From: Glebionis coronaria
Lineage: Eukaryota > Streptophyta > Magnoliopsida > Asterales > Asteraceae
Assembly (NCBI GenBank): GCA_025667525.1
Contig: CM046877.1
Coordinates: forward strand, 26,192,737 to 26,256,736
Reading direction: 5' to 3'
Length of the DNA stretch: 64,000 nucleotides
Part shown: piece after piece, positions 22,354 to 34,577 of the stretch
How the letters are laid out: each line of letters starts with the position of its first letter
Position numbering within the stretch: the stretch's first letter is position 1
The notes under the pieces: generated by a model
Seen by the model: the letters and a program-made list of their open reading frames with translations, nothing else
Databases searched by the model: none
Told to the model about the DNA's origin: nothing
Position numbers and translations under genes: made by a program

Positions 22354-22623
22354 ATGGCGGGTTCATCATCATCCTCAAATCCGAATACACCGCCCGCCAC
22401 AAACTCTCCAACTAGCAACCCTATTCCGTCATTCACCAATCTAATGTCACAAAATATGCCACAAACTTATTTATTGAATTATCAACATCCTAACTTCAAT
22501 CCATTTGTTAATTGCTCACCCGAACAATTCCAACAATTTCAACTTTTTCAATAATTCCAACAATCCCAAAACTCACAACAAATTCCACAACATTCTTCTC
22601 AAGAAACTTTAGTACCCGATACC
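22354..22623 (+). pseudogene. Ser/Gln-rich N-terminal segment, possible Harbinger/Pong ORF1, cut by element D
   Basis: ATG at 22354 opens a frame with MAGSSSSSNPNTPPATN, then PEQFQQFQLFQ. A TAA at 22552-22554 interrupts it, and the same frame continues Q-rich (QSQNSQQIPQHSSQE) to 22623, where the Athila LTR begins. The stop is one C-to-T change from CAA. Such S/P/Q/N-rich leaders with an FNPF-like motif precede the Myb/SANT-like DNA-binding ORF1 of PIF/Harbinger (Pong) transposons and related host proteins, but the diagnostic domain would lie beyond the break and is not in the window. The promoter side (ATAACGGCTAGTGACC near 22138) also looks repeat-derived. Identity is a guess; the truncation by D is clear. 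Confidence 0.35.
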
Positions 22624-23547
22624 TGATGAGACTGCTTTTATACATAGTCTCATCGTCCAAAGTGGGCTTAAAATGCATTAAATATCATGAAATATGCCAA
22701 ATATATGTTTGTGTTTGTTACATGTGTATTTTAGGTACGGATATTGTGAAAATGACAAAAGATCACAAGAAACAAGCAAAAACAAACACGGGAAACGAAG
22801 CCGTACAATGAACCAAACCCTAATGGTGATTTTCAAAGAATAACCATTAAAGAATTGGAGATTGTACAAGAAGGGTCCTCCAATATTGAAGAATTGACAC
22901 TTTAAACCCTTGTTTATTCATAATTACAAGTTTGGTCCTTAAAGTTTGTCAAATTTACAAAAGGGCCCTCCACTTTGAAGAATTGGCAAGAATGGTCGCT
23001 CAAAAATGAAGAATTGTCAATATTAGTCCTCCAAGAAGTCAACAATACAAGTCAACACCTTGAAGAATGAAGAAAATGCCAAAACACCCCTTCAAATATC
23101 ATGAATTTACAAGAAATACCCTTGAAATTACCTTTACAAAACTATTTGGAGCAAAAGTCTAAAAACTGAAACTTCATTTACAAAGGAACTTCAATTTTGT
23201 GCATTTAAACAAGGTATGAAAGAAACAAAGGAGTTGAGGGACTAAAGCTGGCAGACAACATACCTTACCTAGACCAACCCCCATGTGACACGTGCCCCAC
23301 TCACTCAAACCAGCCAATCACCACTCAGCCTTTTGCCACATCACATCCCACCCAAAACCGTTTATAACTAATTTTTATTAGTTAATTAATGGGCACCTAA
23401 CACATTTTTAAATCCTAATCTGGATTAAAACCTATACTATTCATCCAAGAACACGAATTAGGGGTTTGTTTAATCCTTTTAATTAAACCCTAATTCTCTC
23501 CAGATTTATGATTAACCTATCCCTAAACACATCCCAACTCTTAAACC
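22624..23547 (+). repeat. 5' LTR of element D, part 1 (U3)
   Basis: Begins TGATGAGACTG just after the broken Q-rich ORF. It includes loosely repeated segments (CCTCCA...TTGAAGAATTG) at about 22860-23060. It ends with AAACC (23543-23547), the target site duplicated by element E. The start is inferred from the TG terminus and the break in the host ORF, because the other LTR is not visible. Confidence 0.65.
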
Positions 23548-26164
23548 TGTCACACCCCACCATGGTGGAATATGGGGCGCGACGTATGGATATCATCACA
23601 ACATGGCATGTCTATAGAGGTAACTATATGAAATAAGAAATGTGACACAAAAGTCATGACAATATCTCATCAAATGCAGGTGTCTAGGTAAGTAGGTAAT
23701 AGTCCTACCTCTTACCCACGACAAACAAGTAACGTAATCAAAACAAACATATGTGTGCCACAGTATCACTTATTAAAATGAACAAACAAATAAAACTAAG
23801 AAGGAAACGGGGATATCCTTCTATATGCATTCCTACGCTCTCCAAATCCTAGCCACTTAAGTTCTCACGCCTAACCAAAGCATCACCTGAAAGAGACACT
23901 AAAACACGTCAACATAAAGTTGGTGAGAGTCATAGGTTTAGACTCCAATGCTAAAATCAGTTACAAGCTGTGAATAACAACCATCAACACAATAACATAT
24001 GGACAATGTGCTACAATTATGTATTAACAACTAGCATTCAAGATCAATCATTCAAAACCAAAATCCAAGGCTCCTACCTTGCCAAACAACATGGTACCAT
24101 AGATGATCACACTATGTACCTATCCCAAGGCCACTACCTTGTCAAACCACAAGGCCACTACCTTGTCAAACCACAAGGCCACTACCTTGTTAAACCACAA
24201 TAACTGAGACGGCACGTGTCCCCCGATCCAAATCATACACAATCAAAAATCACATAGCAGTTAATCACATAATGTACACACAAGTCCATCTCAAATCACA
24301 AACACATTCACAGCATCAATTTAGAAAATCACTCAACACAGTGTCTCTTCCATCCCATCTGGAAGTCAAAATCAATATTAAACATGGGACTATGAAACTC
24401 ACCTGATAGCTTCTTCACAAGTCCTCGCACTAGCAACAAGCTAACAAACCAAAAACACGAAATCAATACACGAACCAATCACTAAGATGGCTCATCAACC
24501 TATGATGGACATCTAGTCTATTCCCGTATAATTACCTCATTGTTAAGCTCTAATCACCCCCATTACCCTTCCTTAACAAGTCCCTAACTTGGTTAAGTTT
24601 AATAGCTATCCCGTTCATAATTTTACACAAAACAGTCCCAGTTTTAGGTCTCAAAACTTTAAGTTAAACGTCTACTAAAACATACCCATGGTTTCTGTAA
24701 AAGGAATATTCACACTTTTATACATGTTAACTAAACGCTTCCACTTGCCCTAACCTTAAAGCTACTGTTAAGGCCCAGATATATGTGTATATATTGCTAC
24801 CTATCCAGAATTCACTGATTTTAAACGTATGAAAAGTTCATTACCATTAGAGGGTCTTACCCTAAACCACAACCTTAGCCCAAGTGCAGATACTTAATAC
24901 AATATATAAACCATCTCTCATGTTCGTGAGAAGATCCCAATGCAACCCTAAGTACCCCAAACAACCCAAAACTTAAAAAGAAAACAGGCTGAATTCAAAA
25001 CTGTTTTGACCTCCGACTGTTGTAACATGTTTATGACCCACTTCCCGACCTCTAATTTAGTTCTCGTTTCTTGATTTAGAAAGCCAACTCAATTAACTAT
25101 CCAGGGCTAGTTTGATCGCATCTTGAATGTTCCTAGAACTCGAGATATGATCAAAATAATAGACTCAAAATTCTGCCCAATTTTTAAAAACGGGTTTTAA
25201 ACAAATTGATCTAATTAATCACCTATAACCCTTCTAATACAAGCCCTAGATTATATGATCATCATATTAGGATTAATACATCATTAATCTAATGTTTTTA
25301 TATAAACCCTAACCCTTAATCCATCATAATAATGATTAATTAAACATAAAAATAATTTAATTAAAAAGGTTAATGAAGGTTTTTACCTTAAATCAATGGA
25401 AGATGAAGAAAACTTAATTTTTTTGAAGAACCCTAATTCTCCTCTATGAAACCCACGAATTTTTCTTTGTCTCCAGGGATTTATGTTTTTTTTATCTATT
25501 AGATAACCTTATATAGTGTGTACATAAAATCCTAGTCCAAGTATAACACTCAACCTTCCTTTTTTTCCCTTTTTCCCTTTTTCTCTTTCTTTGGTGCGTC
25601 TAAACCGACCCAAACACCCAATAAATTCGTTTTTTATTATTATTTAATACTATGTTAATAATATTACCTTAATTTTCCTTAATTTATTTCAGCTCCTAAA
25701 GCTTCCAAAACCTCAAAACCGTATAACTAGTCAAATTTACGCGTTTTACCGTAAAAGACGTAAAATATACACTTTTATAAAAAATCTCAAATTTTGAAAT
25801 AAACTTTATAACTAAGTCCTAAATGACTTAAAACCATCCCGAAAATATTCATATGGATAATTACCTCACCCGAGACCTCTAAATGCTAAACCGTAAATCC
25901 TAAAAAAATACTATTACTATAATACTTATAAGTATACGTAAACACCACAATATCACCATTTCCATTTCATAGTCACCACTTGTGAGCTCATTAACATGAA
26001 ATAACCGTTCCTCGATTTACTTATGAGTACTCTATACTCATAAACGATAACCACACCAACCTCGTTCACACAAAATAAACACGTAAACAAACAATTCAAG
26101 TAAGCACACATAAAATAACCTAAAAGTAAGACCAAGTGACAAACTCAAAACCACGGTTTTCACA
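23548..26164 (-). repeat. 3' LTR of element E
   Basis: Plus-strand ends TGTCACACCCCACC and GGTTTTCACA. Compared with the right copy it lacks about 11 bp near 23642 and has scattered substitutions. Confidence 0.95.
24126..24197. repeat. 24-bp tandem repeat, 3 copies (3' LTR of E)
   Basis: Unit CAAGGCCACTACCTTGTCAA plus ACCA. Each unit contains the small palindrome CAAGG...CCTTG. Confidence 0.95.
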
Positions 26165-26820
26165 TCAATCCCTCCTAATAGAAATTTCGTCCCGAGATTC
26201 ACTCCCAAACTCAAACTTATTCTCAGCAAACAAACGAGGATGCATATCCCTGATAAAACCTTCACGTTCAAACGTGAACTCAGTTTACACGAAAATAATC
26301 TCAACCAACAACACATGAGCCTTAACCGTCCGCAAGGAAACTTATCAAAACCATAATGTTATGTAACCAACCTAACCAAATCTCGCAACTCATCAAACAA
26401 GAACTGTCTTGAAACTAAGTTAGGAGCCGTCACATAACTCAACGGGTTTAAAACTGTCACCCCGATTTCAGTCTTACTCATAAATACCATGAATCAAAAC
26501 TCATCAAAATATAACCACGTATAATAAGGTCTAAAGAACTCTCAAATTCCTTCCCAACTAATCTCTATGTTAACCCTCCAAGTGTTCATTACCGCAAAAT
26601 ACCGAAAACACGAGTTTAAACCATGTTGTCCGAAAATTAACCTTAAACTCAACACTTGTACAATTAATTCGACCAGGCTACTGACTTCCAATTACGAAAC
26701 TTTCTTAATATTTGTAAAGTATGTTCCGAGTACATAATTTTAGGCTTTTGAATAACCCAAAAACCTTTAAAAACGAATAAGTTATGACCAAAACGATTTT
26801 TCTCAAAATCTGCCTAGGCA

Positions 26821-26880
26821 TTAGCGACAGTTTCTGACAGTTAGCGACATATTTTGACAGTTTAGCGACAGTTTCTGCCT
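26821..26880. repeat. 20-bp tandem repeat, 3 copies
   Basis: TTAGCGACAGTTTCTGACAG and two variants in a row. Confidence 0.9.
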
Positions 26881-28051
26881 ACTCCGATTTATACCAAAAA
26901 AAAATGATTTTTAAACCCTAAAAAACCCGTTATTAATTACAAAATTCAAGGTCTAATTTATTTTAATTCCAGAAAAATTAAATTCTCCCCCATCATATGA
27001 TTAATACATGATTTTAACATATTTAAGTTAATAAGAACAAAATTTCTAACTAAAGAACAATAACTTTAGGTGATTAAAACCAAAATATTTTAAAATAAAC
27101 AAGTCATGCTTATATGTTAAAAAAAATTATATTCCACCTTATTTCAAACACGTTTTCGACACTTTACCCTCATTTTATCGACTACCAACAACTATTTTTA
27201 TTTTACTATTTGCAAGTTTTATTTTTTTCCCATGTAAGACTCAAAACAAAAGATATCATTATTCCAAAAAGAAATCTCCACCCTCTCAATAGCTTCTACA
27301 CCAAAAGTACCGTACAAACAAACACGTGAAATGAGGACTCGATAAATGCGCTACAACTGAAGTTGAACATCCCAAAGAGAAAAGAGCTAGAAAACCATCC
27401 TAAGAATACAATCGGTAAATAGAAAATAATTTTACATACATAGGCATAAGCGTACATACACTTAAATCCATCCAACATATACTATACAAGCATGTATTAA
27501 CTCTCATTCATGCAATCATACTTGAAAGTCCAGTGGTGTTGTGGCACATATATAATTATGTAGGCCTTCATAATTATGCATGTTCCATTTCACCAATGTA
27601 CTCCCTCCTATGATGACACTTATAAGAAATTAATACTACACATAACACATAATACAACAACTCAAAAGCACATAACCACACAAGATAAGATCCAAAACCC
27701 CATGTATTAAAATAACATAGCCAATGCATGAAACACATAAACTCGTAGTCCAGCTGAACCAGCGTAGACAAAATTCAAAATGTATAAAGAACATGAAAAC
27801 ATAATTAAGCAAAATCCAACAATGACTAGCGTATACGACCATGGTTCCACCCGCACTAATCAAAACTCGTAAAGAAAATAACATGTAGCTAAGTATGAAC
27901 CATAGTAGTTCATAACCTAACAAATACTGCGAAAATAATATTCAAACACATCAATTACTATAAAATGCACACATACTCCTATGACGCCTATATGCAGGGA
28001 CCCTTAAGCTATAGACTAGGCTACGCGACTAGGCAACCTAATTCTCTATAA

Positions 28052-28067
28052 CCTGTCTTTGATACCA
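28052..28067 (-). other. Primer binding site of element E
   Basis: The minus strand reads TGGTATCAAAGACAGG, three bases from the LTR. The first eight bases match tRNA-iMet-type PBS; the rest deviates. Confidence 0.75.
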
Positions 28068-28420
28068 TTCTGTCACACCCCACCATGGCGGAATATGGGT
28101 CGCGACGTATGGATATCATCACAACATGGCATGTCTATAGAGATAACTATATGAAATAAGAAATGTCATAAAAAGGTGACACAAAAGTCATGACAATATC
28201 TCATCAAATGCAGGTGTCTAGGTAAGTAGGTAACAGTCCTACCTCTTACCCAAGACAAACAAGTAACGTAATCAAAACAAACATATGTGTGCCACAGTAT
28301 CACTTATTAAAATGAACTAACAAATAAAACTAAGAAGGAAACGGGGATATCCTTCTATATGCATTCCTACGCTCTCCAAATCCTAGCCACTTAAGTTCTC
28401 ACGCCTAACCAAAGCATCAC

Positions 28421-28935
28421 CTGAAAGAGACACTAAAATACGTCAACATAAAGTTGGTGAGAGTCATAGGTTTAGACTCCAATGCTAAAATCAGTTACAA
28501 GCAGTGAATAACAACCATCAACACAATAACATATGGACAATGTGCTACAATTATGTATTAACAACTAGCATTCAAGATCAATCATTCTAAACCAAAATCC
28601 AAGGCTCCTACCTTGCCAAACAACATGGTACCATAGATGATCACACTATGTACCTATCCCAAGGTCACTACCTTGTCAAACCACAAGGCCACTACCTTGT
28701 CAAACCACAAGGCCACTACCTTGTTAAACCACAATAACTGAGACGGCACGTGTCCCCCGATCCAAATCATAAACAATCAAAATCACATAGCAGTTTATCA
28801 CATAATGTACACACAAGTCCATCTCAAATCACAAACACATTCACAACATCAATTTAGAAAATCACTCAACACAGTGTCTCTTCCATCCCATCTGGAAGTC
28901 AAAATCAATATTAAACATGGGACTATGAAACTCAC
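28421..28935 (-). other. Putative leader intron in the 5' LTR of element E
   Basis: The minus strand shows CAG|GTGAGTTTCATAG at 28935 and GTGTCTCTTTCAG|GTGATG at 28421, 515 nt apart, downstream of the TATA box. Homologous donor and acceptor blocks occur in A and B. Confidence 0.45.
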
Positions 28936-30031
28936 CTGATAGCTTCTTCAGAAGTCCTTGCACTAGCAACAAGCTAACAAACCAAAAACACGAAATCAAT
29001 ACACGAACCAATCACTAAGATGGCTCATCAACCTATGATGGACATCTAGTCTATTCCCGTATAATTACCTCATTGTTAAGCTCTAATCACCCCATTACCC
29101 TTCCTTAACAAGTCCCTAACTTGGTTAAGTTTAATATCTATCCCATTCATAATTTTACACAAAACAGTCCCAGTTTTAGGTCTCAAAACTTTAAGTTAAA
29201 CGTCTACTAAAACATACCCATGGTTTCTGTAAAAGGAATATTCACACTTTTATACATGTTAACTAAACGCTTCCACTTGCCCTAACCTTAAAGCTACTGT
29301 TAAGGCCCAGATATATGTGTATATATTGCTACCTATCCAGAATTCACTGATTTTAAACGTATGAAAAGTTCATTACCATTAGAGGGTCTTACCCTAAACC
29401 ACAACCTTAGCCCAAGTGCAGATACTTAATACAATATATAAACCATCTCTCATGTTCGTGAGAACATCCCAATGCAACCCTAAGTACCCCAAACAACCCA
29501 AAACTTAAAAAGAAAACAGGCTGAATTCAAAACTGTTTTGACCTCCGACTGTTGTAACCTGTTTTTGACCCACTTTCCGACCTCCAATTTAGTTCTCGTT
29601 TCTTGATTTAGAAAGCCAACTCAATTACCTATCCAGAGCTAGTTTGATCGCATCTTGAATGTTCCTAGAACTCGTGATATGATCGAAATAATAGACTCAA
29701 AATTCTGCCCAGTTTTTAAAAACGGATTTTAAACAAATTGATCTAATTAATCACCTATAACCCTTCTAATACAAGCCCTAGACTATATGATCATCATATT
29801 AGGATTAATACATCATTAATCTACTGTTTTTATATAAACCCTAACCCTTAATCCATCATAATAATGATTAATTAAACATAAAAACAATTTAATTAAAAAG
29901 GTTAATGAAGGTTTTTACCTTAAATCAATGAAGAAAACCTAATTTTTTTGAAGAACCCTAATTCTCCTCTATGAAACCCACGAATTTTTCTTTGTCTCCA
30001 GGGATTTATGTTTTTTTTATCTATTAGATAA

Positions 30032-30041
30032 CCTTATATAG
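30032..30041 (-). promoter_or_regulatory. TATA box in the 5' LTR of element E
   Basis: The minus strand reads CTATATAAGG, also present at 25507-25516 in the other LTR. It implies U3 of about 650 bp and a transcript start near 30005. Confidence 0.55.
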
Positions 30042-30694
30042 TGTGTACATAAAATCCTAGTCCAAGTATAACACTCAACCTTCCTTTTTTTCCCTTTTTC
30101 CCTTTTTCTCTTTCTTTGGTGCGTCTAAACCGACCCAAACACCCAATAAATTCGTTTTTTTTATTTTTATTATTTAATATTATGTTAATAATATTACCTT
30201 AATTTTCCTTAATTTATTTCAGCTCCTAAAGCTTCCAAAACCTCAAAACCGTAAAACTAGTCAAATTTACGCGTTTTACCGTAAAAGACGTAAAATATAC
30301 TCTTTTATAAAAAATCTCAAATTTTGAAATAAACTTTATAACTAAGTCCTAAATGACTTAAAACCATCCCGAAAAATATTCATATGGATAATTACCTCAC
30401 CCGAGACCTCTAAATGTTAAACCGTAAATCCTAAAAAAATATTATTACTATAATACTTATACGTATACGTAAAAACCACAATATCACCATTTCCATTTCA
30501 TAGTCACCACTGTGAGCTCATGATCATGAAATAACCGTTCCTCGATTTACTTATGAGTACTCTATACTCATAAACGATAACCACACCAACCTCGTTCACA
30601 CAAAATAAACACGTAAACACACAATTCAAGTAAGAACACATAAAATAACCTAAAAGTAAGACCAAGTGACAAACCCAAAACCACGGTTGTCACA

Positions 30695-33600
30695 AAACCC
30701 TATGCCACATCACCCACAACTCACATGATAAACCCAGCTATAAAACTTTTGGAAAGAAGCCAAAACAGTGACAGCCATCCAACGCCCCACATTCTTGCTT
30801 CAAAGTTAAGCTCATTGTGAGCCTTAGATCAAATTCCAACAGCTTACAAGTCCACAAGCTGCCAAGAAAACATCACATAATCAAGGGAATTCAAAAATCT
30901 GCAAGGGTGTTTTTGGGATTCTACCACTTAGGGTTTACGTCTTTTAAAGCTTTCAAAGAACTCATGTAGCCTATATAAAGGCATTAGGGTCCTTCATTTG
31001 TTTTTTGCTCTTGGTTTTTCCTTGTTCAAAGTTATGTAAATCCATTTTCGATATTAATGAAAATGTGTTTGAATGTTTGAAGAAATCCAAGTGCCAACTT
31101 AATTCCTTGCTTATTATTGTTACATGTTTGTGTTGTTTGAATCTTAAAACCTGTTTTTAAACCTTGTGCAAGAACTTGCCAACTTTTCTCAAAAACTTTA
31201 TATTTTACTAAGTCTTTGGTACATTCTTGGAATTTTTGGATTACAAGTGATCTAAACACCCTCATAAGAAGATTATCAAGGTGTTGGGAGCTTGTGGTTT
31301 GGAGATAATTAAGAAGTGGGTACAAAGGTTGCATTAATCAAGATTTTTCATCTTTCTGTTTTATATGAATTGTGCTCTAACCTTGTTGAATCTTAGTAGG
31401 GTTGTTGTCGAAGCTTGTGCCTTGTTTTGCTAGGCACATATGCTCAAAAAATTCATGAGTGTGGATGTACATTCATGAGGTTTGAGTCCTTTTCTCAAAA
31501 ATCTGATAAAATACTTGATTTTTGGTGAATTTGTGTTCTGCTGTTATACTTGTTGTTCTTGTGGCTTAAAATTGCTTGATACTACATAATATTGATGTTA
31601 TTGTGTTAGATTGGGCTTGGGTAACACTAAATCACACACTTTCTTTGTTAAATCTTGGACTGAAAAAGTTAAGGGGTGTTTGGGTTAACCTGTTTGAGCT
31701 TGCAATTTGTTTTTGAGTTATTGGAAAGTGTTGTTTATTGTTGGTATCTGATAAATACTTCGTTGAGTGCTATTTTCTACAAGACTTTGGCTTTTGAACA
31801 TCAAATTCTTAATTGTGCTATAAAAAGTTGAATCTGCTTGTTTTGACTGAAGATTTGGAAGCACATAGATTGTATGCATGCTTAGGGATAACAATTGATT
31901 AAACAAGGTTTATATAACCTGTTAAGAAGATTTGAGGGTTTGAAATTGGATTTGTGGTCAAGTATATCAACAAAGTGTAAAAACTGCTTGTTCTTTGTTC
32001 ATCAGTAACTTTTGTGGCTTGAATCTTGATCTAAACCTTGAATCATTGCACGAAACCAGTTGATTTATGTTCATTTGAATTAATATAAGCTGTTTTGTGC
32101 ATTTGGTTCAATTTGGTTGGCTTATTCTTGCTAAAACTGCTAATTAAGTTCATAACCGCTATTGTGCATGTTTGGTGCATATCTGGTGATCTTTTGATTA
32201 ATCTATGCTAACTGGCTTGTTGTAATTGTGTTTTTGTGATTGATATTGACTCCTTGTGATCCACTGATTACTTGGGTGCCTTTGCTTAACTTGAATCCAA
32301 CAAAAAGTCACATAAGACAAAAAGTCAAGAAAGTCAATCAATAGGAACTCCTTTCCCCTGGAACTAGCCACTGCTAGTGTTATTTGATCATCAGCTTATT
32401 CATAAGCTATTCTAGCTTATTAGGACTTGCAACAACTTATTTTTTGTGATCAATCTTCCTCATTTGACTCATTGACTTGAACTGGAGCATATTAGGGTTT
32501 AACTCTTAGGTTTGACTAGAAAACTAATCAAGTTGACTTTTACATAAGTGCTTATTTGCTTATTCCAGCTTATTCAGTGTGCTTATTTGAAAACTTTTTG
32601 ATTATTTTGCTTAATTAAGTCATTTAAAACCTTTTGCAACTTGAATCAACACTTGAGGTAGCCTAGAACACAAAATGACAATTTTGTCGTTTTGTAAAGA
32701 GAGCTTTTGCTTATTTCAGGCTTATTTCTTGGGCTTCTTCAAAATTTCTTTTCATAGATCTCATAAGTATCCCAAAAGAAGCTTGTGTGTCAAGATAGAG
32801 CTTATGGCATTAGCTTATGGCTTAATGGGCCAAAAAGCCCATTAAGATTAAGCTATTGACTTATTAAGCTATGATAAGCTCACTTTCAGCTTTTGGGCCT
32901 TCAAAGTTTTGTTCTTAAAATCAAATGTTGAGTCAAATAGGAAGTTTTGGGCTTAATTGGTTGACTTTTTCTAATTGGGCCTATAATCAGCCCATTAAGG
33001 GTATGTTTTGTCATTTAGCCCATTTCAAGGCCCAATAGGGGTATTTAGGTAATTTCAACTTCATTACTGTGTTAATTAGGTTAAAATAAACTAGTTTGCA
33101 ACTTATTATAATTTTTTATAAATTTTGGATTTTTAATATTATTTTATTATTATTTTATTATTAAAAATTAAATTTTCGATTTTTGCAAGTTTTTCATTTT
33201 TCCTATTTCAAATACATTAAGTTAGGAATTTTAAAATATTAGATTACTTTTAGTGTCATTAGATTAATTTTTAGAATTATTTTATGTTTTTATAGTTTTT
33301 AATCATTTTTAAATAGTTTTTATTAATTTTAAAATTTTCAAAAATAGTTTTAAATTTAGTTAAGTCATTTTAGATGTTTAAAAAGTTAAAAATCTCATTT
33401 TTGGCTTTTTATTAATTAATTTGATTTTTTGGGCTTTAATTAGCATTAAAAATTAATATTTAATTAAATAAAAGGTTTGAGTGAATTTTGATTTTTTGTA
33501 AACTCTAATTACAATTTTTAGGATTTGTTGCAATTTTATAGGAATTTTTAGGTTAATGTTTTTAATTAGTCACTTTTTACGGTTTTACGTGTGCGACTTC

Positions 33601-33835
33601 ATCTTAGTGTAATTCATAATCGTAACCGTCATCCTTTTCTACTTCCTTTTCTATTTTCTTTTTCTTCATGAATATAATCACAAACACTTAATCATCTCTC
33701 TACACAACACACTAGCCTCCTTGAGAACGATCCCCACTTAATCTGGTCATTAGTGCTTGGTTTTCCTAAACCAACACTTAATACTTGCCACTTTTACGCT
33801 CTTTTCCTAAAGGGTAGTAAAAAATACAACTATCA
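30695..33835 (+). repeat. 5' LTR of element D, part 2 (rest of U3, R, U5)
   Basis: Continues D's LTR after element E, starting with the second copy of AAACC. It contains a TATA box at 30969 and a long transcribed portion rich in GCTTATT-like strings (about 32380-32900), and ends ACTATCA three bases before the PBS. The total LTR is about 4.06 kb, long for a plant Ty3/gypsy element. Open frames here (31032-31334, 31718-31906, minus) look like chance. Confidence 0.65.
30969..30980 (+). promoter_or_regulatory. TATA box of element D LTR promoter
   Basis: CCTATATAAAGG, with a start site expected near 31005. The GC balance and pyrimidine-rich sequence just downstream fit a Pol II start. Confidence 0.6.
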
Positions 33836-33838
33836 TTT

Positions 33839-33856
33839 TGGCGCTGCTGCCGGGGA
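33839..33856 (+). other. Primer binding site of element D (tRNA-Asp type)
   Basis: TGGCGCTGCTGCCGGGGA, matching the Athila-type tRNA-Asp PBS (TGGCGCCGTTGCCGGGGA) at all but two positions. Confidence 0.88.
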
Positions 33857-34577
33857 GGCGTATTGTGTTTTGATTTTAACAATTGTTGTTTTTATACTAG
33901 CCATAATATCTAATTGTATTAGTAGCACTCTACTAATACGTATTATCGGTTTTTCGTTTTTTGTGTGAATATTACTATATTGTATACGTATAACAATAAA
34001 TTCACAAGTACTCCAAAAGTGTGAAAACACAACTTTGATTGGGGGGTCATTACTCAATCATTGTATTAGAATCTCAAACAAGAAAAAAGGCAAAATTGAT
34101 AATTACTTTCGTGAAGCTTAATTTTGACAAACACAAACTATAACGTGGGTATAAGGAGGGTATTATAAAATATACCCTAAGGAAAAACGCTCTTAAGTGC
34201 TTCGCGCCGCCTCCTTTCCCCGCTTGCTTGTGCGTGTTTAGATAAAAAGGGCTAATCGAGGGTTTGCCAACCAAAGTATTATCTAAGTATCATATATTTT
34301 CTTGGTTTCATTTGATTAAACCCTCTTGAACGATTTGGTGTTCCACCAACATTCTAAAGTCATCGAAGGCGTTCACTTCACGTGATTGTTTTCATTCCTT
34401 GAGACTCCTTTAATCAATAGATTTGATTTGAGGAGAGATTTGTAGATTTTTGTCTACTTAATACATTCACAAAAATCCAAAAAAGGTAAAAACAATCAAA
34501 AACCACAAAAAAATTGGAAAAATTAAAAACACCAAAAAAAATCTGCTTTGCTCATCCCCACGTTGTACGTGACGTTT
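33857..34577 (+). other. Untranslated leader of element D
   Basis: About 720 bp between the PBS and gag. No conserved ORF. It is probably the packaging and translation leader. Confidence 0.6.

Larger units (their letters stand above)
26165..28070 (-). other. Interior of element E
   Basis: 1906 bp. It starts (minus-strand 3' side) with the purine tract AGGAGGGATTGA next to the LTR and an eroded pol C-terminus at about 26180-26320. The rest has no recognised domain. The ORFs of 92-100 codons on the minus strand (27574-27923) are cysteine- and leucine-rich and look like chance frames. A 20-bp tandem repeat lies at 26821-26880. Confidence 0.75.
23548..30694 (-). mobile_element. LTR retrotransposon E, complete, non-autonomous chromovirus-like
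   Basis: 7147 bp with two LTRs of about 2.62 kb (23548-26164 and 28071-30694) and an exact 5-bp target duplication AAACC (23543-23547, 30695-30699). The PBS at 28052-28067 and the purine tract at 26165-26178 place it on the minus strand. The interior is only 1906 bp and holds no RT or integrase. Just inside the 3' LTR the minus strand encodes a remnant with MHPRLFAENKFEFG and then CGGGACGAAATTTC, typical of the chromodomain end of Tekay/Del pol. The LTRs differ by about 2 percent by eye. It must have moved with enzymes from another element. Confidence 0.93.
28071..30694 (-). repeat. 5' LTR of element E
   Basis: 2624 bp from TGTCACACCC to GGTTGTCACA, followed by AAACC. It includes three 24-bp repeats at 28660-28731. 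Confidence 0.95.

Noticed and set aside
22512..22811. Plus-strand 99-codon frame across the D LTR start
   Set aside because: It spans the insertion junction between host DNA and LTR, so it cannot be an ancestral gene.
24126..24197. 24-bp repeats considered as CRISPR or satellite
   Set aside because: Directly adjacent units without spacers, only three copies, in both LTRs.
27574..27923. Cys/Leu-rich minus-strand frames in E's interior that look like membrane proteins
   Set aside because: Two overlapping frames of similar length on the same strand, low-complexity hydrophobic composition and no homology that I recognise. Likely chance frames in T-rich DNA.
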